From Algorimicrobium algoritergicola (GTDB taxonomy: Bacteria > Bacteroidota > Bacteroidia > Flavobacteriales > Flavobacteriaceae), in NCBI RefSeq assembly GCF_008086165.1, contig NZ_VSKL01000001.1, positions 992,001 through 1,056,000 of the forward strand: DNA of 64,000 nucleotides, written 5' to 3'. The notes under the pieces were generated by a model, which ran no database searches, had not been told where the DNA came from, and saw nothing but the letters and a program-made list of their open reading frames with translations. The translations under genes were made by a program, and so were the position numbers. How positions within the stretch are numbered: the first letter of the stretch is position 1; every line of letters starts with the position of its first letter. This document shows positions 26,136 through 35,358 of this stretch, piece by piece.

Positions 26136-26591
26136 TTACAGTTTTAAATATAAATATTTCTTCTCATAATCAATTACGCCTTTCCCTTTTTTTAAAATAT
26201 CGGCACCTATAATACCATCAACTGGTTGTGCATTATGATTGATTAATGCCGTGTTTACATGTGTTAAGTTAAATAAAATAAGAGGTACCTTATCTTGTTT
26301 CCATTTTCCAATTTTAATATGATTTTTTTTAGAAATCTGCGTCAACATATCAATTGCGCCAGCTCCTGCTGCCTTTACTTCAGAATCAATAACCTTTAGC
26401 TTAAAGGTTTCAATAGCTTCAAAACCCACACAAGAACTAGAAGCACCAGTATCTAAAATAAAATTACCTTTTATGCCATTGATAGTCGATTTTATTTCAA
26501 AGTGATTTGTCTTGGTTAACTTGAGTTTAATTTTTGTGTAGCCTTTTTCTAAAAGAAAGTCTTTAAGACTAGTTGCTGATTTTTCGCTCAT
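26136..26591 (-). CDS. Retropepsin-like aspartic protease (clan AA)
   Basis: A 151-residue single-domain protein with the catalytic signature FILDTGASSSCV (Asp47) and the second half-motif DGIIGADIL, as in retropepsin-like proteins that work as homodimers. There is no signal peptide or membrane helix, so it is probably cytoplasmic. It overlaps the CHAT gene by 23 bp and precedes the response regulator, so the three are likely co-expressed. Its substrate is unknown; one possibility is processing of a neighbour, which is inference. Confidence 0.85.
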   Translation of the reverse strand: MSEKSATSLKDFLLEKGYTKIKLKLTKTNHFEIKSTINGIKGNFILDTGASSSCVGFEAIETFKLKVIDSEVKAAGAGAIDMLTQISKKNHIKIGKWKQDKVPLILFNLTHVNTALINHNAQPVDGIIGADILKKGKGVIDYEKKYLYLKL

Positions 26592-29205
26592 TCGTTTTCC
26601 TTTTTCTGATTACCAAAAATACAATAATAAAAAATGCTAAAATGCCAATGATATAATAAACTATTTGGTCCTTTTCTGATGGTGGAACTAGATTGCCATA
26701 ATACACAAAAGCACTCCAATAATAAGGCGATTTTTTAATGTTACTAATTGTATCATCGTTTAAATAATTTAATTTGGACTGCCTATTAGCGGTAAAGACA
26801 GAATTTGTTTCTTGAAGTGACTTGTAAAAAAACGACATCAATGTAGCTGTGGAAGCATCGTTAATTTGCCATAAAGAATACAGCACATTTTTAGCACCTG
26901 CATATTGAAAACCTCTGGCAATACTCATAGCACCTTCGCCTTTTTCAAGCTTGCCAATTCCAGTTTCACAGGCGCTTAAAACCACTAAATCTGGATGTAT
27001 ATTTAAGCTATACAATTCATTTAGCAGCATAGGTTCATCTGAAAATGCTAAACGTGCTGGATTGATGAAATCGCCACCAGAAGCATGTGTTGACAAGTGT
27101 AAAATACTATATTTTGATGCGTCATCAATAAACCGCTGTTTGGTAGCTTGCTGATGCATATAAAGTGAAGCATTGGTTTCTTTTTTTATGGCTTCGGCTT
27201 CTTGGATGGAATAGGTGAGTGGTTGATTCGTGTTTTCAAAAACAGGAAAAATGCCCAATAAATTTCTATTTTTAGAAGGTTTTTTTGGTTGTAAATAAAA
27301 TGCCAAACTGGAATTATAAACAACAGCTTGTCGAGATACAATAAATGGCATGTCCTTAAAACTATTCGTTTCAGTTTGTTCAGTCAGTAAAGCTTCAAAA
27401 GGAATGAAATTGAGGATACCATCGGGAATAATGATGAGGTTTTTGGTTGGTGATACTTCACTTAAATTAAGCTGTTTATATAAGCCATGTGCTTGGTTAG
27501 TAAATGCTTCCATGTTATTATTAATAACAGAAGGATCATCAAACAAGTGAATAAATTCAGTTATGTCATTCGTATAAGTATTCGTTATTGGTGTTTTAAT
27601 AAAAGCAGTATTTTCTTCGGAAAAGATAAAGTGATAAACAGCGCGCTGACCATAAAAATAAAGGATAAGGTTGGCTTTATCACGTTCTAAATGTTTGTGA
27701 ATCTCCGAACTGTAAACCCGATTTTCAATTTGTGGATACCGATCTGAAATTGTTTTTTGAAGTTTTTTTAGTTGGACACTAATATCTAAAAGTTGGGTGT
27801 TTAGGCTGTCATTTTTAATAGTTTGGTAACCCAATTGTTTTTTAATCATTACAGCAGTTAGTTGCTCTTGTTCCTGCAAAAGTTCTTGCTCTTTAAGTAG
27901 TAAGGAATCGGTTGGATGTTCTTCTAAAAGTGTTTTCTTCTGAAACATATCTTTTAAAACCGAAGCTTTTTGCATTTCCGAATACTGCAAGGCACGTTCA
28001 AAAACTGCTAGATCAGATGATTTTTGATAAATTTTATAAAGTAACTCCATGCAATTCTCACTGCGTTTTCGGTTGGCAGATTGATTCGCGATTTTAGATT
28101 CTTGAGATGTTACATTTGTGGTGAGTAAACGCGAAACGTAAAAACTTAAATCATAATACTGAAGCGCTTTTTCTGGATCAGATTGTAGTCTGGCTAACAA
28201 ATCGAAAATATCTATAAATGTGTTTTCGGCATATAAAGTGGCGTTAATAGGAATAGCCTTGCGTTCCAAATTTGGAAGTAATGTATGTAAAGCTACTTGT
28301 AATTGTTGATTTGCTTTGTCAAAATCGTTTAATAAATAGTGTAATTGCCCTTTTTCTAAACGGTTTTTTGCGAGCTCTCTGAAAGTCAGTGGATCTTTCT
28401 GTCTGTAAACTGTGGAAAGATTTAAATGTTTTAAAGCCACCTTATAATCACCTTTTTTTAAAGCTAATTCATAGGCCAAACGATTGGTGTTGTACTGCCC
28501 ATCTTGATTTGAAAATATAACATCAATATCTAAATTGTAATTAGAAGAATTATTTATAGCTATAGAACTCGAAGCTTTTAAGGTGTTCAGTTTATTTTTC
28601 TGCGTTTGAGATATGTTAGGAATACCAGCAGTTTTCTTAATCAAATTTAAAACCGATTGATGCATGCCTCGCGTTTGATATAAAACCGAAAGATTAATAA
28701 TACCCGAAATGTAATGTGTGCTATTTTTGCTTTTTCCCGCTAAAGCAACATATTGTTTAATGGTGTTTTCCGCATTGGTGTAATTGTTTGTTTTCGTATA
28801 TAAATTACCCAATGGCTTTAAGCAATATTCCGTAATGTCGTAATCAGAAATAGTGTAAAGCTGATTTTTATTATAGCGTGTTCTTGCTGCTTCGTAATTT
28901 GAAATAGCATCTTGTAGTTGGTTGTTTTCGTTTAAATAATAGGCCTTATTACAAAGTAGAAATACATAGGCTAATCCCTCGTCTTTCGTAGAAATCTGAT
29001 TTTTGAAAGTGGTTTCTTCCGTATTTAAAACTTGAAAGGATTGTTGGTTTTTATTAGCAATAAATGTTTCGGTTGCCGAATAAATGGCATCTTCTAAACT
29101 TTGAGCATGCACATGAATTTGAAACATTAAAAACATAGCAAAAACCCAAAATTTTGGAAGTGGTAACTGCTGCTTGTTCTTAAAATTTTGCAAATGTTGA
29201 AACAT
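26569..29205 (-). CDS. TPR-CHAT caspase-like protease, membrane anchored
   Basis: An 878-residue protein. The N-terminal signal sequence ends near HVHAQ, then come tetratricopeptide-like repeats (residues 50 to about 480), a coiled-coil, and a CHAT (caspase HetF-associated with TPRs) domain with the His-Cys dyad intact: H707 in LHLSTHASGG and C746 in VVLSACETG. A transmembrane helix at about 848-866 and a short basic tail follow. The predicted topology puts sensor and protease in the periplasm. It sits between a PKD/barrel protein gene (26 bp gap) and a retropepsin gene (23 bp overlap). CHAT proteases in other systems cleave a partner after TPR-sensed input; the target here is unknown. Confidence 0.88.
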   Translation of the reverse strand: MFQHLQNFKNKQQLPLPKFWVFAMFLMFQIHVHAQSLEDAIYSATETFIANKNQQSFQVLNTEETTFKNQISTKDEGLAYVFLLCNKAYYLNENNQLQDAISNYEAARTRYNKNQLYTISDYDITEYCLKPLGNLYTKTNNYTNAENTIKQYVALAGKSKNSTHYISGIINLSVLYQTRGMHQSVLNLIKKTAGIPNISQTQKNKLNTLKASSSIAINNSSNYNLDIDVIFSNQDGQYNTNRLAYELALKKGDYKVALKHLNLSTVYRQKDPLTFRELAKNRLEKGQLHYLLNDFDKANQQLQVALHTLLPNLERKAIPINATLYAENTFIDIFDLLARLQSDPEKALQYYDLSFYVSRLLTTNVTSQESKIANQSANRKRSENCMELLYKIYQKSSDLAVFERALQYSEMQKASVLKDMFQKKTLLEEHPTDSLLLKEQELLQEQEQLTAVMIKKQLGYQTIKNDSLNTQLLDISVQLKKLQKTISDRYPQIENRVYSSEIHKHLERDKANLILYFYGQRAVYHFIFSEENTAFIKTPITNTYTNDITEFIHLFDDPSVINNNMEAFTNQAHGLYKQLNLSEVSPTKNLIIIPDGILNFIPFEALLTEQTETNSFKDMPFIVSRQAVVYNSSLAFYLQPKKPSKNRNLLGIFPVFENTNQPLTYSIQEAEAIKKETNASLYMHQQATKQRFIDDASKYSILHLSTHASGGDFINPARLAFSDEPMLLNELYSLNIHPDLVVLSACETGIGKLEKGEGAMSIARGFQYAGAKNVLYSLWQINDASTATLMSFFYKSLQETNSVFTANRQSKLNYLNDDTISNIKKSPYYWSAFVYYGNLVPPSEKDQIVYYIIGILAFFIIVFLVIRKRKTNERKISN

Positions 29206-29231
29206 TAATTCCTATAAATTCTTGAATAATT

Positions 29232-31190
29232 CTAAAACTTCCAAATGGCGTATAATTGTAAATAGTTAAAATCGTCTTTGAAATTAATAATATATCGTGC
29301 GCCAATACTAGGGCCAATGCGGGCAAATCCTGCTGTAACATCTAACAACAAGCCTGCTTTAAAATTGGTAAAGGAATTGGATGCCTCGTTGGAAGTTGAG
29401 AAACTATTAATAACAAAATCATCGGTTCTACCTTCAAATTGTTCTACTAAAATAGCTTCAGTTTCTTTCTCGCTGATGGATATCATACCCTGTAAACCAG
29501 CACCAATTCCAATGTAATTATTAATATTATAGCGCATAAGTATAGGAATCTCCCAATCTACGTTTTGATAATTTGCGTTGGTAGTTGTGCGTTCTAAGTA
29601 TTGGAAACCTTGAGGGCCGTCTACTATAGTTTCCGAAATTTGTGTGTCTGCCTCATAGTTATGAAAACTATTCAATAACTCCACTTGCCAATACCATCGA
29701 TACGATTTGTAAGGCGAAATGGTAGCGCCCACAAAATAACTTTTAGAGTTTTTTAAACCGGAAAACGAATTATATCCTGCTTTGGCACCAATTGAAAGGC
29801 CAGGAACAAATCTGGTGGTGGAATAATTAGTTATAATGGGATCGTTTTTATCAAAAATAATGGCTGTTTTACTCTTGGTTTTTTGTTTGTGAAAATCTTT
29901 AGCAAACTTGATATTGTATTTTACGAAGCCTTTGGTAGAATCATATTCCTTTACGTTTTTTTGTTCGCTACCTGGTAAATATATATTCTTAAAAGTGAAA
30001 ATGGCTTGCGTATCTGTAAACGTTGTATCCAAACAACTGTAGCGAACCTCTATATCTTTTGGGCAAATTTTACATTTAGGATACATATCTGTAACTTCAA
30101 TGGTCGATTTGTCTAACATATCTGGAATATCCGTTTCCAGGCGAATGGTTCTAGCTGGACCTTCACCATTATTTTGAAATTTAATTTTATACTTTAACGT
30201 TTTAAATCGTACTAAACGGTAATTCATAAAGGTGCCATTGCTCGCCATTTTGTTGGGATCATGAGATGTTACAATCTCCATTTCCATATCCTTCACCTTA
30301 TGATTATCATAATTAGAATCGGGAATATACACACCACGAATGGATATTATGGCGCTGGTATCTTTCAACATTTCTGGAGGTGTACTTAACGTAATAAAAA
30401 CATTGCGTTCCTCATTAGGTTCCATATTATTAAACGCCAATTGTTGGGAGTTTCTATAATAGGATTTACTTTCTTCTAACGTGCGTGGTAAATTGGTTTT
30501 AATGGTGGAATCTTGTGGTTTGGCTTTTAGGTGATACAAACCATTTTCTGCTGAAGCCATTAAGGTTTCATCAGCATCATCAATTGTATTTGTAGAAGCA
30601 AAATCAGGAGAAACGAGTTGCTTTTCATTATGATAGGTTCTGGTTTCTAATAATTCAAAATTATCTGTTTTGTATGCTTTTTCATTATAGAACAAATACA
30701 GTTTCCCGCTAGCTTTATAATTCAGGTAGTTTTTATATCGCATAATTACCACCATATTTTCGTCTGGCATAGGTTCTCTGTTGCGTTCCAAAAGTAAATC
30801 CTCACTCATGGAGGCTTCATCTTGAAAATCGTTGCTAGTTTGAGAGACTGTTATTTTTTTAGGTCGTGTACTTGGTGGTTTTCCGGTATCATAATGATTG
30901 GTTGCCCAAAGTTTCACCTCATAATCACCAGGTTTTTTAAAGCTATGTTTTGGATTTTCTTCTTTGCTGTAAGTGCCATCATCAAACTCCCAATAATAAG
31001 AATAGAACGCTTTTGGCGCTCCTGCAATTTGTTCTAAAATAGGTGTTTCTGGTGTGAATTGTACAGCATTATCTTCCACACGATGCTTAATAGTTGCTAA
31101 ACGCGGAATACTATCTGGAGTTTGGGTCTCTTGTGCAGAAAGCCAATGAAAACAACAGCTAAAAACGAAAAGTGTTAAACAGGTTCTCAT
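29232..31190 (-). CDS. PKD-domain outer-membrane protein with C-terminal beta-barrel
   Basis: About 652 residues. The signal peptide ends near HWLSAQ. A PKD domain follows (YYWEFDDGTYSKEENPKHSF, then GDYEVKLWATN). A central part carries a repeat like those in cell-surface proteins (FQNNGEGPARTIRLETDIPD), and about 190 C-terminal residues form an outer-membrane barrel ending in YAIWKF. The start at 31190 is preferred because the in-frame ATG at 31223 lies in the terminator stem of the preceding gene. It is first in the run leading to the CHAT, retropepsin and response-regulator genes and could be the surface sensor of that set (inference). Confidence 0.78.
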   Translation of the reverse strand: MRTCLTLFVFSCCFHWLSAQETQTPDSIPRLATIKHRVEDNAVQFTPETPILEQIAGAPKAFYSYYWEFDDGTYSKEENPKHSFKKPGDYEVKLWATNHYDTGKPPSTRPKKITVSQTSNDFQDEASMSEDLLLERNREPMPDENMVVIMRYKNYLNYKASGKLYLFYNEKAYKTDNFELLETRTYHNEKQLVSPDFASTNTIDDADETLMASAENGLYHLKAKPQDSTIKTNLPRTLEESKSYYRNSQQLAFNNMEPNEERNVFITLSTPPEMLKDTSAIISIRGVYIPDSNYDNHKVKDMEMEIVTSHDPNKMASNGTFMNYRLVRFKTLKYKIKFQNNGEGPARTIRLETDIPDMLDKSTIEVTDMYPKCKICPKDIEVRYSCLDTTFTDTQAIFTFKNIYLPGSEQKNVKEYDSTKGFVKYNIKFAKDFHKQKTKSKTAIIFDKNDPIITNYSTTRFVPGLSIGAKAGYNSFSGLKNSKSYFVGATISPYKSYRWYWQVELLNSFHNYEADTQISETIVDGPQGFQYLERTTTNANYQNVDWEIPILMRYNINNYIGIGAGLQGMISISEKETEAILVEQFEGRTDDFVINSFSTSNEASNSFTNFKAGLLLDVTAGFARIGPSIGARYIINFKDDFNYLQLYAIWKF

Positions 31191-31222
31191 AGTAAAATGG
31201 GTTAGGTACTTGCTAAAATACA

Positions 31223-31253
31223 AAAAGCGATGGTCATTATAACCATCGCTTTT
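31223..31253 (-). terminator. Terminator of lipoprotein gene
   Basis: Perfect 12-bp stem AAAAGCGATGGT/ACCATCGCTTTT with a 7-nt loop and a T run on the minus strand. It ends transcription of the upstream lipoprotein gene and separates it from the PKD protein gene. Confidence 0.8.
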
Positions 31254-31265
31254 CTCTAGGTTAAA

Positions 31266-32291
31266 TTAAGGCAAATCATTAATCATAGATATCAAATCAG
31301 CTTCACTAGCTATGGCCGTTTCCATCATAGAAAACGTAATAACCTGATTGGCTGCAATAGTATATGGTTTTATGGCATATCTCCAAACACCTTCAACTTC
31401 TGTAACAAATATAACGTGACATTCTAATCCAATTGGAATTTCACCATAATGCTCACTAAATAATCCATTTGCGTACGTATCTAAAGCTGCTAGTCCAGAT
31501 TCTTCACCATCATAAGATAAATAAATGGCACTATTTGTAAAGTTATAACCTATTGGTGCTTGGGCATAAATAGTCGTTTTTGGTCTAGGATCATTATAAA
31601 AACGATCAATATTTGTCCAACCAAAACTGTTTAAAAAAGCATAGTATAGACCACCTTCTGCAAAAACACCTTCTTGAGCGTCCACTTCTTCCTCTTCCCA
31701 GGTAAGATTGCCGTTTTCATCAATAACACCAGTCCATAAAATCATATCTGGGTCGTCAGATCCTGTTAAACTAGTTGGAACTTGTAATTGCATAGCACAA
31801 GATGTTTCTAAAGCCACGCCATTCTGAGTTGCTTCAAAGTAAAATTCGCCACCAGTAATTAACAAGGCTTTATTGCCATTATTCCGTAATCCCATGGTTG
31901 GTTTGTTAGTGGTTAACATGTTGCCTTTTTCAAATATTTCAACATATTCTAAATCTACTATTCCGGTAACAGGATTTCCATTTTTGGTTAAACATCCAGC
32001 ATTAATAGAAATTGAAACACCATGTTCTGATGTTATTGAAATCATGCCATCGTCTGCATTGAATTGGAAGTTTTGAGTCATGTTACTCAAAGCTTCACTT
32101 CTAACATTCGCAAAATCTTGTCCAGATGGAATATCTAAAATAGAACTAGGAATTAATTCGTTATCGTCATTGGAAGTACAGCTTGATAACGTTAATAATG
32201 CAATGGCTGCTATACCAAAAAATGTTTTTACTTGTTTGCTCACGCTATTTAAAGTGTATAAATATTCGTGAATTTGATTTGTTGTTTTCAT
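31266..32291 (-). CDS. Secreted lipoprotein of unknown function
   Basis: About 341 residues with a lipobox (LSSC, cysteine near residue 38 from this start) and an acidic spacer (TSNDDNE). The mature part is beta-rich with no family I can name; it begins with an interval (ADDGMISITSEHGVSISINAGC) typical of large Bacteroidota surface lipoproteins. An in-frame upstream ATG at 32321 is also possible. It is monocistronic, with a terminator directly behind it. Confidence 0.65.
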   Translation of the reverse strand: MKTTNQIHEYLYTLNSVSKQVKTFFGIAAIALLTLSSCTSNDDNELIPSSILDIPSGQDFANVRSEALSNMTQNFQFNADDGMISITSEHGVSISINAGCLTKNGNPVTGIVDLEYVEIFEKGNMLTTNKPTMGLRNNGNKALLITGGEFYFEATQNGVALETSCAMQLQVPTSLTGSDDPDMILWTGVIDENGNLTWEEEEVDAQEGVFAEGGLYYAFLNSFGWTNIDRFYNDPRPKTTIYAQAPIGYNFTNSAIYLSYDGEESGLAALDTYANGLFSEHYGEIPIGLECHVIFVTEVEGVWRYAIKPYTIAANQVITFSMMETAIASEADLISMINDLP

Positions 32292-32496
32292 AATACATTG
32301 GGTTTTAAAATTGTTATTCATACTTATATAAACAGGACCTGTTTTTTGTTACCCTATTTTTTAAATTATTTTTGAAAGCTTATGTTTTACAGAGGTTTTC
32401 AGTTGAAATTTTAATTATAAAACTTTTTTTTAATGCCATGGATTAACGCCTATAAACAGATATCGTAATTATTTTTAAAGAAAATTTCTATCAATT

Positions 32497-32555
32497 AAAA
32501 GAGCCCTTCAAATGAATGAAAGGCTCTTTTTTTAGCTGAGTTGAAGTTCTCAGCT
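32497..32555 (-). terminator. Double hairpin downstream of the two-repeat secreted protein gene
   Basis: On the minus strand a perfect 7-bp hairpin (32534-32555, AGCTGAG/CTCAGCT) is followed by a terminator stem (32497-32530, AAAAGAGCC/GGCTCTTTT). A GCTATTAAT motif (32570-32562) precedes the pair, the same 5' motif as in the three palindrome units, but no palindrome and no -7 box accompany it here. It may be simply the 3' UTR, or a small RNA. Confidence 0.55.
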
Positions 32556-32590
32556 CCCTCAATTAATAGCATCTTTATATGTTTATGGTT

Positions 32591-33034
32591 TTATTCTATA
32601 ACACCACTTATAATAACTGTTGAAGTAATAATGTCACCCGAAGCTACAAGCTTCATCATGTTGTGTGCATCTACTTCTGTAGATGAAAAACCCCTAGCGT
32701 ATCCTTTAGTACTGGTAACTTCCCAGAAATAAAGTCGGTTATTGTTGTTGTTAGCTTGGTTTTGAAACATGTAATAGCTTTCTATTTTTTTATTTAAAAC
32801 AACTTCTCCAGAACTTACTAAACCAATCATTTTGTTGGCATGTTCTAAATTTGGCGATGTTCCCGAATAGCTATTTTTAGTAGTTGTAACATTCCAATCG
32901 TAAACTTGAACTATTTTTTTTGCTGTAGCCGTTTCAATGGTAGTTTCTAAATTTAATACGATTTTGTTGTCAGTAGCATTCACTTGTAATATGGAAAAAG
33001 CTACCAGTGCGATAATTAAAATTGAATTTTTCAT
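32591..33034 (-). CDS. Secreted protein of two tandem ~45-residue repeats
   Basis: A 147-residue protein with a signal peptide (cleavage near QVNA). The mature part is two homologous repeats (about residues 44-88 and 98-144) with the shared pattern WxVTxTKxxYxxGxSxxxxxAxxMxxLVxSGxVxxxxxI. The family is unknown to me. The repeat size suggests a small two-lobed beta/alpha fold. It is monocistronic, divergent from the ECF sigma factor gene, and ends at a double hairpin. Confidence 0.68.
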   Translation of the reverse strand: MKNSILIIALVAFSILQVNATDNKIVLNLETTIETATAKKIVQVYDWNVTTTKNSYSGTSPNLEHANKMIGLVSSGEVVLNKKIESYYMFQNQANNNNNRLYFWEVTSTKGYARGFSSTEVDAHNMMKLVASGDIITSTVIISGVIE

Positions 33035-33176
33035 GACCTATAGTTTTAATGGATTAATATTTTATCAAGTTCTACTTGCAAGCTTTTTGTGCTTACAACC
33101 TTATATCAAAATCATTTTCAATTTGTTACCCTTACATTTGAAAGTTTTTTTACTTTAGTAGAAAATACAAGGGTTT

Positions 33177-33758
33177 ATGAGCCAAAAAATAATTCATGAA
33201 GATCAAAAGTATATTGAAGGCTTGGTCCAAAACAATCCATTCATTATTCAATCTATATATGATACGTTTGCACCTAAAATCATTAATTATATTAAACTGA
33301 ATAACGGTAATGAAGCCAATGCAAAAGATGTCATTCAAGAAACTATTATCACCATTTATAATCAAGCTATTGAAAAAGATTTAAAATTAACCTGTCCATT
33401 TGATGCCTATTTTTTCCTGCTTTGCAAACGCAAATGGCTCAATCAATTAAAAAAAACTGGTCATAAAGAGGTAACAATTAATGAAGAGGTGTTATCTAAA
33501 GATGATGATGCGCAAGAACTGACTTTTGAAACGACATTATTTGAACAGCAACATGAATTGTTTACCGTTATGTTTCAGAAATTGGGAAAAGGCTGTAAAG
33601 ATTTATTAAAAGCTACTTTTAAAATTAAATCCATGGAGGAAGTAGCGGAAAGTTTGGGTGTAACCTATGCTTATGCTAGAAAAAAGAAATCTTTATGTAT
33701 TGGTAAGCTTACCAAAATGGTTCAAGAATCGCCTCGTTTTAACAACTTAAAATCGTAA
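33177..33758 (+). CDS. ECF-type sigma-70 family RNA polymerase sigma factor
   Basis: A 193-residue alternative sigma factor with region 2 (DVIQETIITIYNQAI) and a C-terminal region 4 helix-turn-helix (MEEVAESLGVTYAYARKKKSLCIGKL). It is the size of extracytoplasmic-function sigma factors. It is followed after 2 bp by a membrane protein that looks like its anti-sigma partner. A TACATTTG box at 33133-33140 is a plausible -7 element, though no good -33 is visible. Confidence 0.87.
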   Translation: MSQKIIHEDQKYIEGLVQNNPFIIQSIYDTFAPKIINYIKLNNGNEANAKDVIQETIITIYNQAIEKDLKLTCPFDAYFFLLCKRKWLNQLKKTGHKEVTINEEVLSKDDDAQELTFETTLFEQQHELFTVMFQKLGKGCKDLLKATFKIKSMEEVAESLGVTYAYARKKKSLCIGKLTKMVQESPRFNNLKS

Positions 33759-33760
33759 CC

Positions 33761-34498
33761 ATGAAAGACCAAGATTATATTTTATTTGAAGACTATCTCT
33801 CTGGAAACCTAGATGAAGAAAGTAAGCAGGCTTTTGAACAGCAACTAAAAACAGACCATATATATAATGAAGCATTTGAAACCTATAAAAATACATCCAA
33901 ATTTGTAGAGAATCATTATAAAAATGGCGAACAAACGGATGCGTTTAAGAAGACATTAGAAACCGTTTCAAATAATTATTTTAAAGATACGGCAAGTTCA
34001 AAGTCCAAATTTAGACGCATAAACCCATGGTTTTACTCGGTAGCTGCCGCAGCTATTTTAATTATCGGGTTTTTTATTGGTCAGCAATTTTCGAGTCCTA
34101 TTTATGATGATTATGCCAACTATGGCACTATTAGTCTAACGGTTAGAGGTGACCAAAATGAAACGCTTACGAAGGCAGAAACCGCTTTCAATAATCTTAA
34201 TTATAAAGATGCTGAAACCTATTTTTCGGAGCTATTACAATCAGATCCTGATAATATAGAATTCCAACTGTATCAAGCCGTTTCATTGGTAGAATTGAAT
34301 CACTACGAACAAGCAGATGCGCTTTTCAACGGAATTATGAAAACACCTTCCGTTTATAAACAAAAAGCGACATGGTATTTGGCCTTAAGTAAGCTGAAAC
34401 AAAAAGATACAGAATCATGTATTCGGATATTAAAATCAATTCCTGAAGATGCTGAAGATTATGAACAAGCGCAAAAGCTATTAAACAAATTAGATTAG
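33761..34498 (+). CDS. Membrane TPR protein, probable anti-sigma partner
   Basis: A 245-residue protein. The cytoplasmic N-terminal segment (residues 1-85, with FEDYLSGNLDEESKQAFEQQL) resembles the zinc-finger-like anti-sigma N-termini of Bacteroidota but lacks the cysteines. One transmembrane helix follows (about 94-112), then a periplasmic part with two TPR-like hairpins (NLNYKDAETYFSELL, ELNHYEQADALFNGI). Tight linkage to the sigma factor supports an anti-sigma or accessory role; this is inference. Confidence 0.7.
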   Translation: MKDQDYILFEDYLSGNLDEESKQAFEQQLKTDHIYNEAFETYKNTSKFVENHYKNGEQTDAFKKTLETVSNNYFKDTASSKSKFRRINPWFYSVAAAAILIIGFFIGQQFSSPIYDDYANYGTISLTVRGDQNETLTKAETAFNNLNYKDAETYFSELLQSDPDNIEFQLYQAVSLVELNHYEQADALFNGIMKTPSVYKQKATWYLALSKLKQKDTESCIRILKSIPEDAEDYEQAQKLLNKLD

Positions 34499-34576
34499 TA
34501 GAAAATGCAATCAGACACTTTTCCGAAGAAATAAAAATTATGAAGTAGAAAGTAATCACATTGGTGGTTACTTTTT

Positions 34577-34584
34577 TACTTTTG
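34577..34584 (+). promoter_or_regulatory. -7 box of tatD, near-leaderless start
   Basis: TACTTTTG matches TAnnTTTG and ends 4 nt before the tatD start codon at 34589, the same geometry as at the polyprenyl synthase gene. The -33 element is not convincing (TTG at 34561 leaves only a 13-bp spacer). Confidence 0.4.
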
Positions 34585-34588
34585 CAAC

Positions 34589-35356
34589 ATGATAGTTACC
34601 GATACACATACCCATTTATATAGTGATGCTTTTGATGACGATAGAAGCCAGATGATACAACGTGCTTTAGATTCAGGCGTTTCACGTTTTTTTATTCCAG
34701 CAATAGATTCATCTTACACCCAAGCCATGTTGCAATTGGAAACGGATTATCCAGATCACGTGTATTTAATGACAGGTTTGCATCCAACATCTGTTAAGGA
34801 AAACTATCCAGACGAATTAGCTCATGTTGAAGATTTACTGTCCAAGCGGTCCTTTTTCGCAATTGGTGAAATTGGCATTGATTTGTATTGGGATACGTCA
34901 ACTTTGGATATTCAGAAGAAAGCGTTTAAACATCAAATTCAATTAGCCAAAAAACACAAATTACCAATTGTTATTCATTGTCGTGATGCGTTTGATGAAA
35001 TTTTTGAAGTTCTTGAAACCGAAAAATCAGATGATTTATTTGGAATTTTTCATTGTTTCACAGGAACCTTAGAGCAAGCCCAACAAGCCATTTCTTATAA
35101 TATGAAATTGGGAATAGGTGGTGTGGTAACATTCAAAAATGGAAAAATAGATCAATTTCTGAATCAAATCCCATTAAAACACATTGTTTTGGAAACCGAT
35201 TCGCCTTACCTTGCTCCAAAACCTTTCCGTGGCAAACGCAATGAAAGTGGATACATTATAAAGGTGTTAGAAAAACTTTCGGAATTGTATGATGTGCCAA
35301 AGGCGGAAATTGCTGAAATAACAACCCAAAATTCAAAAGCCATTTTTAAGATATAA
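34589..35356 (+). CDS. tatD: TatD-family metal-dependent hydrolase/DNase
   Basis: A 255-residue TIM-barrel amidohydrolase-like nuclease. Metal ligands are visible as DTHTHL (H7, H9), the GEIGID glutamate, HCRDAF, HCFTG and ETDSPYLAP. Family members remove nucleotides from DNA 3' ends in repair or DNA turnover. It precedes the asparaginase gene by 2 bp, so the two form an operon. The gene symbol follows the family; YcfH/YjjV-type paralogues cannot be excluded. Confidence 0.9.
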   Translation: MIVTDTHTHLYSDAFDDDRSQMIQRALDSGVSRFFIPAIDSSYTQAMLQLETDYPDHVYLMTGLHPTSVKENYPDELAHVEDLLSKRSFFAIGEIGIDLYWDTSTLDIQKKAFKHQIQLAKKHKLPIVIHCRDAFDEIFEVLETEKSDDLFGIFHCFTGTLEQAQQAISYNMKLGIGGVVTFKNGKIDQFLNQIPLKHIVLETDSPYLAPKPFRGKRNESGYIIKVLEKLSELYDVPKAEIAEITTQNSKAIFKI

Positions 35357-35358
35357 AT

